64,000 nt of DNA from Delftia tsuruhatensis NBRC 16741. Its GTDB lineage: Bacteria; Pseudomonadota; Gammaproteobacteria; Burkholderiales; Burkholderiaceae_C. Shown piece after piece: positions 37,853 through 46,550 of the stretch (positions are counted from its first letter, which is position 1; every line of letters begins with the position of its first letter). The DNA is taken from positions 33,087 through 97,086 of the forward strand of contig NZ_BCTO01000044.1 of NCBI RefSeq assembly GCF_001571325.1, given 5' to 3'. Both the position numbers and the translations under genes were made by a program. Under the pieces are notes generated by a model, which was given only the letters and a program-made list of their open reading frames with translations, had not been told where the DNA came from and ran no database searches.

Positions 37853-38178
37853 GGAGATGGGCGGGCGTCCGCTGCGGGCCGGAACGTCCTTGGGAGCCGG
37901 GGTTGGTGCTTCGGCCCATTGTGCGGACGGCATGCGCACTGTCGAGAGGGAAAGCGCGCTGGACTCCTTTTTTCGCAGCAGCGCATGCAGCAGCGATGGC
38001 CGTCCCGCTGGTTTTTTGATAAAAATTGCACGCGTAGGGCAAAGCCGTCGCGCACACGGCGTTGCGGGGCAATCTGCGGGCCGCGCCGCTCGGTTATCCT
38101 GCGGTCTTGGCGGGCGTGCCACCGTGCCTGCCCGCGCGCCTCGGCCCCGCCTTCGCAACCCCCAAGGACTTCCCGCAC
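37853..38178. other. Intergenic region between GMC gene and MCE operon
   Basis: 326 bases between divergent genes, expected to hold both promoters. A stretch of T-rich sequence with TTTTTTGATAAAAATTGC (about 38014-38031) is distinctly AT-rich against the background and is the best candidate promoter area. No gene or repeat recognised. Confidence 0.45.
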
Positions 38179-39309
38179 TTGTCTGCCCTCAACAATCCCC
38201 CCCAATGCAGCCTGCGCCGTGACAACGACGGCCAATGGGCGTTGCTGACCGGCTCCTGGGGCGCGGCCGAGCTGGGCCGGCGGGCGCAATGGCGCAGGCT
38301 GCGTGCACAGCTGGCCGACGCCAAGGGCGATGACCTGGGCTGGAACCTGCAAGGGCTGGACTGGCTGGACCACGTGGGCGCGCAACTGCTGTGGAACCAC
38401 TGGGGCCGTCGCCTGCCCGCGCGCCTGGCGGCCAGCGACGCGCAGCGCGCCATGCTCGACCGCGTGGCCCGTTTTTCCAAGGAGCCTGCACCGCCGGCCC
38501 CGCGCCTGAGCCTGCTGGAGCACATCGACAGCCTGGGCTGCCTGGTCATCAACGCCTGTGGCCATTTCGCACAGCTGACGCGGCTCATCGGCCAGTTGCT
38601 GATCGACCTGGTGCGCTTTGCGCGTGCCCCGCACCGGGGGCCCTGGCGCGACATTTCCGGCCACCTCTACTCCATGGGCGCCACGGCCCTGCCCATCACG
38701 GCCCTGGTGGGCTTTCTGATCGGCGTGGTGCTGGCCTACCTGATGGCGCTGCAGCTGCGCCAGTTCGGGGCGGAATCCTTCATCGTCAACATCCTGGGCA
38801 TCTCGCTGATCCGCGAGCTGGGCCCGCTGCTGGCAGCCATCTTGGTGGCGGGCCGCACGGGCTCGGCCATCACCGCCCAGATCGGCGTGATGCGCGTCAC
38901 CGAAGAGCTGGACGCCATGCAGGTCATGGGCATACCGCACGGCTTTCGCCTGGTGCTGCCGCGTGCGCTGGCGCTGGCCATTGCCATGCCCCTGGTCTCG
39001 CTGTGGACCACGCTGGCTGCGCTGGCCGGCGGCATGCTGGCAGCCGACCTGACCATGGGCGTCACGGGCGCCTACTTTGCCGAGGCGCTGCCTGCCGCCG
39101 TGAAGATCGGCAACCTCTGGATCGCCATGGGCAAGTCCGTGGTCTTCGGCGCCCTCATCGCCTTGATCGGCTGCCACTGGGGCCTGCGCGTGGAGCCCAA
39201 TACGCAGAGCCTGGGCAAGGGCACGACGGCCTCGGTGGTGTCGGCCATCACCATGGTCATCGTGGTGGATGCGATCTTCGCAATCCTTTTCAAAGATGTC
39301 GGAATCTGA
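38179..39309 (+). CDS. MlaE-family ABC permease with N-terminal STAS-like domain
   Basis: A 376-residue permease of an MCE lipid transporter. The C-terminal 260 residues are MlaE-like (FLIGVVLAYLMALQLRQFGAESF, then IGVMRVTEELDAMQVMGIPH, positions about 185-260). The first 100 residues resemble a STAS domain (WALLTGSWGAAELG...LQGLDWLDHVGAQLLW), which is MlaB-like and here fused. No ATG fits; the TTG at 38179 is chosen since AAGGA lies 11 bases upstream and it precedes the STAS start. The stop overlaps the ATPase start by one base. Confidence 0.88.
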   Translation: MSALNNPPQCSLRRDNDGQWALLTGSWGAAELGRRAQWRRLRAQLADAKGDDLGWNLQGLDWLDHVGAQLLWNHWGRRLPARLAASDAQRAMLDRVARFSKEPAPPAPRLSLLEHIDSLGCLVINACGHFAQLTRLIGQLLIDLVRFARAPHRGPWRDISGHLYSMGATALPITALVGFLIGVVLAYLMALQLRQFGAESFIVNILGISLIRELGPLLAAILVAGRTGSAITAQIGVMRVTEELDAMQVMGIPHGFRLVLPRALALAIAMPLVSLWTTLAALAGGMLAADLTMGVTGAYFAEALPAAVKIGNLWIAMGKSVVFGALIALIGCHWGLRVEPNTQSLGKGTTASVVSAITMVIVVDAIFAILFKDVGI

Positions 39310-40112
39310 TGGCCATGGACACCGAAACCTCCTCCACGCCCGCAGCCGACGAGCCCATCGTGCGCATCGCCGGGCTGTGGAGCGTGTTCGGCGAAGGCGA
39401 GAACGCCTTTGCCGTGCACCAGGATCTGGACCTGGATGTGCAGCGCGGCGAGATGCTGTCCATCGTCGGCGGCTCGGGCACGGGCAAGACCGTGCTGCTG
39501 CGCCAGATGCTGGGGCTGCTGGAGCCCACCAAGGGCCGCGTCGAAGTGCTGGGCCGCCCGGCCAGCGAAATGGGCCGCGAGGGCGCTGCCAGCCGCGTGG
39601 GCATGCTGTTCCAGCACGGGGCGCTGTACTCGGCCTTCAGCGTGCTGGACAACGTTGCCTTCGCGCTGCGCGAGCAGGGCACGCTGCCCGACGAACTGGT
39701 GCGCGACGCGGCCCTGGTCAAGCTGCAGATGGTGGGCCTCAAGCCCGAGCATGCCTCGCGCATGCCGGCCGATCTCTCGGGCGGCATGATCAAGCGCGTG
39801 GCGCTGGCGCGGGCGCTGATCATGGACCCGCCCCTGCTGCTGCTCGACGAGCCCACGGCCGGCCTGGACCCCACCAGCTCCGACGAATTCTGCGAACTGC
39901 TGCGCGAGCTGCGTGCCGAGCTGGGCCTGACCGTCATCATGGTCACGCACGACCTGGACACGCTGTTCGCACTGTCCTCGCGCGTGGCCGTGCTGGCCGA
40001 GAAGAAGGTGCTGGTCAGCGGCCCGCCGCGCGAGGTGGCCGAGTTCAAGCATCCGTTCATCGAGCATTTCTTCCAGGGCGAGCGCGGCAGGCGCGCGATG
40101 AGCACGGTATGA
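39309..40112 (+). CDS. MlaF-family ABC ATPase of MCE transporter
   Basis: A 267-residue ATPase partner of the MlaE-like permease. Walker A is GGSGTGKT (54-61), signature DLSGGMIKR, Walker B LLLLDEPTAGLDP. TGATG overlap at 39307-39311 couples it to the permease. It probably energises movement of phospholipid or another lipid between the inner and outer membranes. A dispersed repeat separates it from the next operon gene. Confidence 0.93.
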   Translation: MAMDTETSSTPAADEPIVRIAGLWSVFGEGENAFAVHQDLDLDVQRGEMLSIVGGSGTGKTVLLRQMLGLLEPTKGRVEVLGRPASEMGREGAASRVGMLFQHGALYSAFSVLDNVAFALREQGTLPDELVRDAALVKLQMVGLKPEHASRMPADLSGGMIKRVALARALIMDPPLLLLDEPTAGLDPTSSDEFCELLRELRAELGLTVIMVTHDLDTLFALSSRVAVLAEKKVLVSGPPREVAEFKHPFIEHFFQGERGRRAMSTV

Positions 40113-40120
40113 GAAGCCCC

Positions 40121-40228
40121 CCTGAGTCGCTTCGCGCCTTCCCCCCTCTCGCTTTGCGGGGGGGGACGACACCCTCGCGGCGGGGCGGCCCTTGCCCGGT
40201 GTCCCTCGCCTTGGGGTGCGCCGGTTTT
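40121..40228. repeat. Dispersed intergenic repeat, copy A
   Basis: Shares an ordered set of blocks with 43436-43551: a CCTGAG start, a C-run/G-run hairpin, GGGGGACGAC followed by CCCTCG, then CTTGC...GTCCCT and TTGGGG-x-GCGCC-x-GTTTT. It begins 9 bases after the ATPase stop, inside the MCE operon, and can form strong hairpins. Probably a REP/BIME-like element. Confidence 0.8.
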
Positions 40229-40310
40229 GAAGGCCGCGCTCTGAGTGCTGGCCCTGGGGGCTGTGGCCCCATGCCTTGTTTTGCTGGGCTCAACGTTATG
40301 GACCATTGAT

Positions 40311-41273
40311 ATGGAAAACAAATCACATGCCATGGCGGCCGGCATTTTCGTGCTGGTCGTGGCGGCCCTGCTGGCGGGGCTGGCGATCTGGCTGACGCGG
40401 GATACGCGGCAGTACAACGAGTACGAGCTGTCCACCAAGGATGGCATCAGCGGCCTGCAGGCCCAGGCGGCCGTGCGCTACAAGGGCGTGGCGGTGGGCA
40501 AGGTCACGCGGATCGGATTCGATCCGCAGACCAATGGCAATGTGCTGATCCGCATCGCCATCGGGGTGAACACGCCCATCACGCCCACCACGTTCGCCGT
40601 GCTGGGCTACCAGGGCGTCACGGGCCTGGCCCATGTGCAGCTCGATGATGCGGACCAGCCGCAGCCCCAGCTGCCGCCCGGCCCCAGCGGCCTGCCGCGC
40701 CTGCCGCTGCGCTCGTCGCCGCTGAGCATGCTGGCCGACCAGGGGCAGGTGCTGCTGGAGCGCGCCGATGAAATCTCGCGCCGCCTCAGCGACATGCTGG
40801 ACACCGACAACCAAAAGCGCGTGAGCCAGGCGCTGGAGAACATTGCTGCCGCTGCCGCAGGCGTGCAGCAGCTCACGCAGAACCTGGACCGCACGCTGTC
40901 CACCCAGGTGCCGCAGCTCGCCGCCGACGCCCACAACACCCTGCAGTCGCTGGAGAAGGCCAGCAACGGAGCCGCCGCCGTGGCGTCCGAGCTGCAGCAG
41001 ACCGTGCGCCGCGTGAACGCGCAGGACGGGCCGCTGGAGCAGATCGCCCAGAGCACGCGCGCACTGACCCGCATGGCCGATTCGCTGGGCCGCAGCACGG
41101 TGCCGCACGCCAACCGAGCGGCCGATGATGTCTCGCGCGCCGCGCGCCAGATGGGCACGGCGGCCAGCCGCTTCAGCGACAACCCGCAGGCCGTGATCTA
41201 CGGGCCGGGCCAGGCCCGTCCGGGGCCGGGCGAGCCCGGCTTCGTCGCCCCGTCTGCAGCCACCCAGCCCTGA
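40311..41273 (+). CDS. MlaD-family MCE domain protein
   Basis: A 320-residue substrate-binding subunit anchored in the inner membrane by one helix (about 8-29), with an MCE domain (about 38-115; YNEYELSTKDGISGLQAQAAVRYKGVAVGKV) facing the periplasm. The rest is helical with likely coiled coil, ending in a Pro/Gly-rich tail. MCE proteins form hexameric rings or tubes that shuttle lipid. It is 198 bases after the ATPase gene, the gap being filled largely by a dispersed repeat. Confidence 0.9.
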   Translation: MENKSHAMAAGIFVLVVAALLAGLAIWLTRDTRQYNEYELSTKDGISGLQAQAAVRYKGVAVGKVTRIGFDPQTNGNVLIRIAIGVNTPITPTTFAVLGYQGVTGLAHVQLDDADQPQPQLPPGPSGLPRLPLRSSPLSMLADQGQVLLERADEISRRLSDMLDTDNQKRVSQALENIAAAAAGVQQLTQNLDRTLSTQVPQLAADAHNTLQSLEKASNGAAAVASELQQTVRRVNAQDGPLEQIAQSTRALTRMADSLGRSTVPHANRAADDVSRAARQMGTAASRFSDNPQAVIYGPGQARPGPGEPGFVAPSAATQP

Positions 41274-41286
41274 CCGAGGAACCCGC

Positions 41287-41955
41287 ATGTCCCCATCTCG
41301 CAAGACCGCCGTGGCCAGCGCTGGACTGGCCGCCGCCCTGATCCTGCTGGCCGGCTGCTCGGCCCTGCCGCAGCCCCCCGCCCAGCCCGCGCGCTATGAC
41401 TTCGGCCTGGCGCCGCTGTCCACGCCCGCGCAGTCCGCCACATCCGCCGCCCCGCAGGCACGCACGCCGCTGGCGCTGGCCGATGTGGAGGCCCCCGCCC
41501 TGTCCGACGGCAGCACGGCCATGTTCTACCGCCTGGCCTATGCCAACGGCCAGGAACTGCGCCCCTACCAGCTGGCGCGCTGGAGCCAGCCTCCTGCACT
41601 GCTGCTGCAGCAGCGCCTGCGCAGCCAACTGGGCCTGCAGCGCCCCGTGCTGGCCAGCAGCGAAAGCGTGGCCCAACCGCGCCTGCAAGGCGCCGTGCCC
41701 ACGCTGCTGCGCGTGGACATCGAAGAGTTCAGCCAGGTCTTTGACGCGCCCGGCTCCAGTGCCGGCGTGGTGCGCCTGCGCGCCACCCTGGTCGAGCAAA
41801 GCGGTGCCGTGGACCGCCTGCTGGGTCAGAAGCTGTTCGAGGTGCGCAGCCCTGCCGCCTCCGGCGATGCCGCAGGCGGCGCGAAGGCGCTGGCGACGGC
41901 GGCCGATGCCGCCATTGCGCAGATCGATGCGTGGCTGGGGCAGCAGGGGCACTGA
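41287..41955 (+). CDS. ABC-type transport auxiliary lipoprotein (PqiC-like)
   Basis: A 222-residue lipoprotein: signal peptide with lipobox LAGC (cleavage before about Cys24), then a domain like those of PqiC/LetC family partner lipoproteins of MCE systems (YDFGLAPLS, LADVEAPALSDGSTAMFYRLAYANG, YQLARWSQPP). Lacking a retention Asp at +2 (Ser follows), it is probably sent to the outer membrane, where it could dock the MCE tube. Last gene of the four-gene MCE operon. Confidence 0.9.
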   Translation: MSPSRKTAVASAGLAAALILLAGCSALPQPPAQPARYDFGLAPLSTPAQSATSAAPQARTPLALADVEAPALSDGSTAMFYRLAYANGQELRPYQLARWSQPPALLLQQRLRSQLGLQRPVLASSESVAQPRLQGAVPTLLRVDIEEFSQVFDAPGSSAGVVRLRATLVEQSGAVDRLLGQKLFEVRSPAASGDAAGGAKALATAADAAIAQIDAWLGQQGH

Positions 41956-42478
41956 GCTGCTGCTGGATTTCCAGCCCATCCATTCTCTTGAGAACGGCTG
42001 GTGGGTGCATTGCATCCGCTGGCCGTTTTTTGTTTTCGGCAACTGGCTCTGCACGCAAGTGGACTTTTTCTGCCCCTGCCGGATGGTTGCTTTTCGAGGC
42101 CGGGTCTCGGCCCGGCAGCCGACTGCCCTTTTCTTGATTCGCCAAGAAAGGTCAGATCACGAAGCAAGCCTGTCCTTCGGCAGGCTTGCAACCCCGCAAC
42201 CGCCACGGCGCAGGCGCGGACATACGGGGAAAAGGCCGGGTACTCAGGGCAGGGGCGGGCCGCGCCTGACCCAGCGCTTCCCGCGCGTCCGTCAGGGGCT
42301 GTAGTCCCGATCCCACCGTCTCGGCTGCCCCTGGGACGACCGTCAACACTAGGTCCAGACTACGGCGCGCGGCGCGCAGGTTTTTTACAGTGAAACCGTC
42401 GCTGATGCAGATCGCGGCTTTGAAAAAACAAGGCCTGATTGCACGGCACGACTTCAACATCACTGAAAGGAACAAGCC
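41956..42478. other. Long intergenic region, no gene recognised
   Basis: 523 bases between the MCE lipoprotein gene and csbD. Local features: small inverted repeats (for example GCCTGTCCTTCGGCAGGC near 42168), T-rich tracts and, near its end, TTTTTTACAGTG (42381-42392), a possible -10 for the csbD gene. Open frames here show no family likeness. It may be decayed or repeat-derived sequence. Confidence 0.45.
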
Positions 42479-42697
42479 ATGAATGAAGACCGCATCAAGG
42501 GCAACTGGAAGCAATTCACCGGCAAGATCCGTGAGCAATGGGGCAAGCTCACCGATGACGATCTGGACGTGATCGCCGGCAAGCGCGAGCAATTCCTGGG
42601 CAAGCTGCAGGAGCGCCAGGGCCTGGCCCGCGACGCTGCCGAAAAGCAGCTGACCGACTGGCAAAAGCGCAACCCCGACTTCCGCTTCGAAGACTGA
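42479..42697 (+). CDS. CsbD family stress protein
   Basis: 72 residues with the canonical CsbD sequence: MNEDRIKGNWKQFTGKIREQWGKLTDDD. CsbD-type proteins are small, abundant, general-stress-induced proteins of unclear function. AAGGAACAAGCC precedes the ATG. It is followed 144 bases later by a secreted Cys-repeat protein, a common companion in stress clusters. Confidence 0.95.
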   Translation: MNEDRIKGNWKQFTGKIREQWGKLTDDDLDVIAGKREQFLGKLQERQGLARDAAEKQLTDWQKRNPDFRFED

Positions 42698-42841
42698 CGA
42701 GGGTGGACCCCGCGGGTGGCGGATGCCCTGGCCGGCGCCACCACCCGCTCCCCGACAGCCAGCGTGCCTGAGGGCACGCACCAATGGCCCGCCGCCGCAG
42801 GCACCAAGGGCCGGTTCAGTACAAATACAAGGAGTTCCATC

Positions 42842-43429
42842 ATGCAAACACCGCAACGCTTTCGCCACATGCTGTCCGCCGTCGCCCTGGGCCTGATGGC
42901 CTCCGGCGCCATGGCCATGACCAATGCCGAGCACACGGCCGCCAAGAACCAGATCGAGGCCGACTACAAGGCTGCCAAGGAACAGTGCAAGCCGCTCAAG
43001 GACAACGCCAAGGACGTCTGCGAGAAGCAGGCCAAGGGCCAGGAAAACGTCGCCAAGGCTGAACTGGAATCGCGCCGCAATCCTTCGCCCAAGAACAGCG
43101 AAAAGGCACTCAAGGCCAAGGCTGATGCGGACTACGACATCGCCAAGGAAAAGTGCGATGACCTCAAGGGCGACGCCAAGGACGTCTGCGTGAAGGATGC
43201 CAAGGCTGCCCATGTGCGTGCCGTCGAAGCCGCCAAGGTGAACAAGGCCCAGGCCGAACCTGCCGCCAACTCTGCCGCCAAGGCCGCCAACGTGGCCGAG
43301 ACCCGCAAGGACGCTGCCGAGGAAACCCGCGAAGCCGACTACAAGGCCGCCAAGGCCCGTTGCGACACCATGAGCGGTGACGCCAAGGATGCCTGCGTGG
43401 CTGATGCCAAGCGTAAATATGGACAGTAA
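42842..43429 (+). CDS. Secreted protein with three Cys-x10-Cys repeats
   Basis: 195 residues with a signal peptide (cleavage after AMA, about residue 25). Three similar blocks follow the pattern [D]Y-[KD]-x-AK-x-[QKR]C-x10-C: Cys49/Cys60, Cys105/Cys116 and Cys174/Cys185, spaced about 56 and 69 residues. Each pair probably forms a helical-hairpin disulfide in the periplasm. The rest is Lys/Ala-rich helix. AAGGAG before the ATG is a strong ribosome-binding site. No named family; its position after csbD suggests stress induction. Confidence 0.85.
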   Translation: MQTPQRFRHMLSAVALGLMASGAMAMTNAEHTAAKNQIEADYKAAKEQCKPLKDNAKDVCEKQAKGQENVAKAELESRRNPSPKNSEKALKAKADADYDIAKEKCDDLKGDAKDVCVKDAKAAHVRAVEAAKVNKAQAEPAANSAAKAANVAETRKDAAEETREADYKAAKARCDTMSGDAKDACVADAKRKYGQ

Positions 43430-43435
43430 GCTCTC

Positions 43436-43551
43436 CCTGAGCGGCTGACGCCGCTTCCCCCTCTCTACCCGCTTCGCGGGGGAGGGGGACGACGCCCTCG
43501 CCGCGAGGCGGCTCTTGCTTGGCGTCCCTGATGTTGGGGCGCGCCAGTTTT
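43436..43551. repeat. Dispersed intergenic repeat, copy B
   Basis: Second copy of the element at 40121-40228, with matching block order and the central GGGGGACGAC. It begins 7 bases after the stop of the Cys-repeat gene. The left half folds as CCCCCTC/GAGGGGG with an inner CCCGC/GCGGG stem. It lies directly before a rho-independent terminator. Confidence 0.8.
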
Positions 43552-43564
43552 ATCCGCCTTGACC

Positions 43565-43592
43565 AAGCCCCGCTCGCGGGGCTTTGCTGTTT
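43565..43592 (+). terminator. Rho-independent terminator
   Basis: Stem AAGCCCCGC/GCGGGGCTT with a 2-base apex (real loop slightly larger), followed by TGCTGTTTT. It should end the csbD and Cys-repeat transcript before the hemerythrin gene. Confidence 0.75.
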
Positions 43593-43675
43593 TCGGGTTG
43601 GCTGATGTGGGTCAAACGGGTTGGGCGGTGCTGTTCCTAAGCTGCAGTCTTTCATGATGAAGGCAGGAGAAGCAT

Positions 43676-44176
43676 ATGGCCGTGCTGGAATGGAGCGGAG
43701 CGCTGGCATTGGAATTGCCGGCCATGGACGAGGTGCACCAGGAGTTCGTGCTGCTGCTGGCCGAGGTGGAGGCGGCCGATGATGCGCAGCTGTGCGTGCG
43801 CTGGGACGAGCTGATCGCGCATACGCAAGTGCACTTCGACCAGGAAGACCGCTGGATGCAGTCCACGCGGTTCACCAGCACCAACTGCCACAGCCTGCAG
43901 CACAAGGTGGTGCTGCAGGTGATGCGCGAGGGGGCGGCCAAGGCGGCAGCGGGGGATCTGGCCGTGATCCGCAGCATGGCGGGCGAGCTGGCGGCCTGGT
44001 TCGTGCACCATGCGCAGACCATGGATGCGGCGCTGGCCCTGCATCTGCGCAGCGCGGGCTTCGATCCCGCCACGGGCTCGCTGGCCCACCCCGAGGCCTT
44101 GCCCGAGCAGCCCATCACGGGCTGCGGCGGTACCTGCGATGGCAGCGCCGACCGCGCGCGGGCCGTGCCGGCCTGA
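43676..44176 (+). CDS. Bacteriohemerythrin
   Basis: A 166-residue protein with a hemerythrin-like four-helix bundle that binds a non-heme diiron centre and O2. Ligand motifs visible: HQEF (about 21), HTQVHFDQED (about 49-58), HSLQH (about 72-76) and HHAQTMD (about 111-117). The 40-residue C-terminal tail is an extension beyond the usual 130-135 residues, with two Cys (CGGTC). Probably cytoplasmic O2 storage, delivery or sensing. AGGAG lies at suitable spacing before the ATG. Confidence 0.92.
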   Translation: MAVLEWSGALALELPAMDEVHQEFVLLLAEVEAADDAQLCVRWDELIAHTQVHFDQEDRWMQSTRFTSTNCHSLQHKVVLQVMREGAAKAAAGDLAVIRSMAGELAAWFVHHAQTMDAALALHLRSAGFDPATGSLAHPEALPEQPITGCGGTCDGSADRARAVPA

Positions 44177-44209
44177 TCCGGCGGGCCTTCAATCGGCCAG
44201 CCAGCCCGT

Positions 44210-44857
44210 TCAGGGCACGATCGCGGGCGAGGCCAGGATGGGGAAGATCTTCACCAGCCCGCCCGCCATCACCTCTACGGCCAGGGCCGCGAGGATCAGG
44301 CCCATGAGCCGCGTCATCACGTTGATGCCGGTCTTGCCCAGCACGCGCGCAATCGGGTCGGCCAGCGAAAAGCAGACCATCACCACCAGCGCCACCACCA
44401 CGCCATAGCCCACCAGCGCCAGGTGCTGCCAGATGGTGCGTGCCTGGTCGGCATAGATCACCACGGTGGACATGGAGGCCGGCCCCGTCAGCAGCGGAAT
44501 CGTCAGCGGCACCACGGCAATGCTGTTGCCCATGGCGGCCTTTTCCGCGCCTGCCGCCAGCGTGGGCGCGTTGGGCCGTTCCTCGGCCGGGCGGGCGTTG
44601 AGCATGTTCATCGCGCTGATCAGCAGCAGCAGGCCGCCGCCCACCTGGAAGCTCTGCAGCGAGATGTTGAAGAAGTCCAGCACCTGCAGCCCGATGATGG
44701 CGCAGGCCGCGATCACGCAGAACGAGGCCAGCGCCGCCGTGCGAATGGTCTGCTGGCGCTGCTGGGCGCTGAATCCCTCGGTGTAGTGGATGAAGAAGGG
44801 GACGATGGCCAGCGGGTTGATGATGGCCACCAAAGTGATCAGCGGTTTGAGGTCCAT
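44210..44857 (-). CDS. MarC family integral membrane protein
   Basis: 215 residues with about six hydrophobic segments and the MarC family motifs INPLAIVPFF (13-22), IPLLTGPASMSTVV (about 119-132) and the terminal NVMTRLMGLILAALAVE. Function of MarC proteins is unresolved despite the name (the multiple antibiotic resistance link was withdrawn). It is 13 bases after the SDR gene and probably co-transcribed. Confidence 0.92.
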   Translation of the reverse strand: MDLKPLITLVAIINPLAIVPFFIHYTEGFSAQQRQQTIRTAALASFCVIAACAIIGLQVLDFFNISLQSFQVGGGLLLLISAMNMLNARPAEERPNAPTLAAGAEKAAMGNSIAVVPLTIPLLTGPASMSTVVIYADQARTIWQHLALVGYGVVVALVVMVCFSLADPIARVLGKTGINVMTRLMGLILAALAVEVMAGGLVKIFPILASPAIVP

Positions 44858-44870
44858 GGTTGCCTTGGAG

Positions 44871-45623
44871 CTAGAGGTTGCCGCCCGAGATATCGACCAG
44901 GCTGCCCGTGGTGTAGTGCGAGCCGTCGGACATCAGCCAGAGGATGGCGTCGGCCACCTCCTCGGCCCTGCCGCCGCGCTGCATGGGCACGTTGGGCGCC
45001 AGGCGCTCGACGCGGTCGGGCTGTCCGCCGCTGGCGTGGATGTCGGTCTCTATCAAGCCGGGCCGCACGGCGTTCACGCGTATGCCCTGGGCGGCGACTT
45101 CCTTGGACAGGCCCAGCGTCATCACGTCCAACGCGCCCTTGGCGGCCGCATAGTCCACGTACTGGCCCGGTGCGCCCAGCCGCGAAGCGATGCTGGAGAC
45201 GTTCACGATGGCGCCTCCCCTTCCGCCGTGGCGGGTGCTCATGCGCCGCACGGCCTCGCGCGCGCAGATGAAGCTGCCGATGGTATTGACGCGGAACATG
45301 CGCTCCAGCCGCTGCACGCTCATCTCGGCCACGGTCTGCGCGCGGTCCACCACACCGGCGTTGTTGACCAGGGCATCCAGCCGGCCGAACTGCGCATCCA
45401 CCGCACCGAACAGGGCCAGCACCTCGGCTTCGTCGCCCACATCGGCCTGCACGGCCAGCGCGCGGGTGCCGGCCAGTTGCACGTCGGCCACCACGGCCTC
45501 GGCCGCATCGCGCTGGTGCTGGTAGCTGATCACCACGTCCCAGCCCCGGTGCGCTGCCATGCGTGCCGTTGCGGCGCCTATGCCGCGGCTGCCGCCGGTG
45601 ATGAGCACGACTTTTCGTTCCAT
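44871..45623 (-). CDS. SDR family oxidoreductase
   Basis: A 250-residue short-chain dehydrogenase with the nucleotide motif TGGSRGIG (9-16), NNAG (about 87-90), and catalytic Ser-Tyr-Lys (NVSSIAS, then YVDYAAAKG). It uses NAD(P)H on an unidentified carbonyl or alcohol. It is the first gene of a pair with marC, and divergent from the dienelactone hydrolase gene with 118 bases between. Confidence 0.93.
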   Translation of the reverse strand: MERKVVLITGGSRGIGAATARMAAHRGWDVVISYQHQRDAAEAVVADVQLAGTRALAVQADVGDEAEVLALFGAVDAQFGRLDALVNNAGVVDRAQTVAEMSVQRLERMFRVNTIGSFICAREAVRRMSTRHGGRGGAIVNVSSIASRLGAPGQYVDYAAAKGALDVMTLGLSKEVAAQGIRVNAVRPGLIETDIHASGGQPDRVERLAPNVPMQRGGRAEEVADAILWLMSDGSHYTTGSLVDISGGNL

Positions 45624-45741
45624 CGAATGTCTCCTGTGAAAGAATTGCCGCACGGGCCGGCCCGCCGCCATTACAGCATTGCGGGGCGCGTCCGCCCACC
45701 GGGAAATCACAACAGGTTCTCAGACAGAAAGGAACGCGGAC

Positions 45742-46434
45742 ATGGGCAGTTTTGTGCAGTTGACTTCATTGGATGGCACGTCTTCGCCGGCCTGGGTGGC
45801 CCGCCCCGACGTGCCCGCGCGCGGTGCCATCGTCGTGCTGCAGGAGATCTTCGGCGTCAACGCCCATATCCGCGCCGTGACCGACCGGCTTGCGGCGCGG
45901 GGCTATGTGGCCGTGGCGCCGTCACTGTTCACGCGTGTGGAGCCGGGTGTGGACCTGGGCTACGGCGACGCCGACCGTGCCAAGGGCATGGCGCTGAAAT
46001 CCGCCGCCGAGGCGCTGCCCCAGCCCGGCGTGCTGCCCGAGATCGAGGCCGCCATCGCCCATGCCGCCACGCTGGTGCCCGGCGGCAAGGTGGGCATCGT
46101 GGGCTTTTGCTGGGGCGGCCTGTGGGCCTGGCGCGCGGCCTGCAACCTGCCCAGCCTGTCGGCTGCGGCCTGCTACTACGGCGGCGGCATGACCACGCCG
46201 CTGGAGATGGGCCGCGAGCCGCTGTGCCCCGTCATCGCCCACTTCGGCCGGCGCGATGCGCACATTCCCGTGGACGCCGTGCAGGCCTTCGCCCAGGCGC
46301 AAAACCATGTGCAGGTGCACCTGTACGACGCCGACCACGGCTTCAACTGCGACCAGCGCAGCGCCTACGACGAGGCCAGCGCCCTGCAGGCGCGCGACCG
46401 CACGCTGGCCTTCTTCGACCAGCACCTGGCTTGA
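45742..46434 (+). CDS. Dienelactone hydrolase family protein
   Basis: A 230-residue alpha/beta hydrolase with the dienelactone-hydrolase catalytic Cys in GFCWGG (about 126-131), Asp near HFGRRDAHIP and His in DADHGFNC. Dienelactone hydrolases open the lactone ring formed in chlorocatechol or related aromatic degradation, but many paralogues have other ester substrates, and no aromatic-degradation genes are nearby. GAAAGGAA supports the start. Confidence 0.92.
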   Translation: MGSFVQLTSLDGTSSPAWVARPDVPARGAIVVLQEIFGVNAHIRAVTDRLAARGYVAVAPSLFTRVEPGVDLGYGDADRAKGMALKSAAEALPQPGVLPEIEAAIAHAATLVPGGKVGIVGFCWGGLWAWRAACNLPSLSAAACYYGGGMTTPLEMGREPLCPVIAHFGRRDAHIPVDAVQAFAQAQNHVQVHLYDADHGFNCDQRSAYDEASALQARDRTLAFFDQHLA

Positions 46435-46550
46435 TCTGCCGTGCCGGGCGTGGCCCGGCATGGAAAATCCAGGCATCGGGATTTCCGGGAGTGCTGCTTG
46501 AAACCCGGTGCCTGATGCAATAGGCTTTCCAGAAGTCTCAACAGGAAAGG

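Noticed and set aside
41956..42478. Search for an RNA gene or insertion sequence remnant in the longest gene-free stretch
   Set aside because: No tRNA-like cloverleaf, no terminal inverted repeats and no transposase-like frame could be made out.
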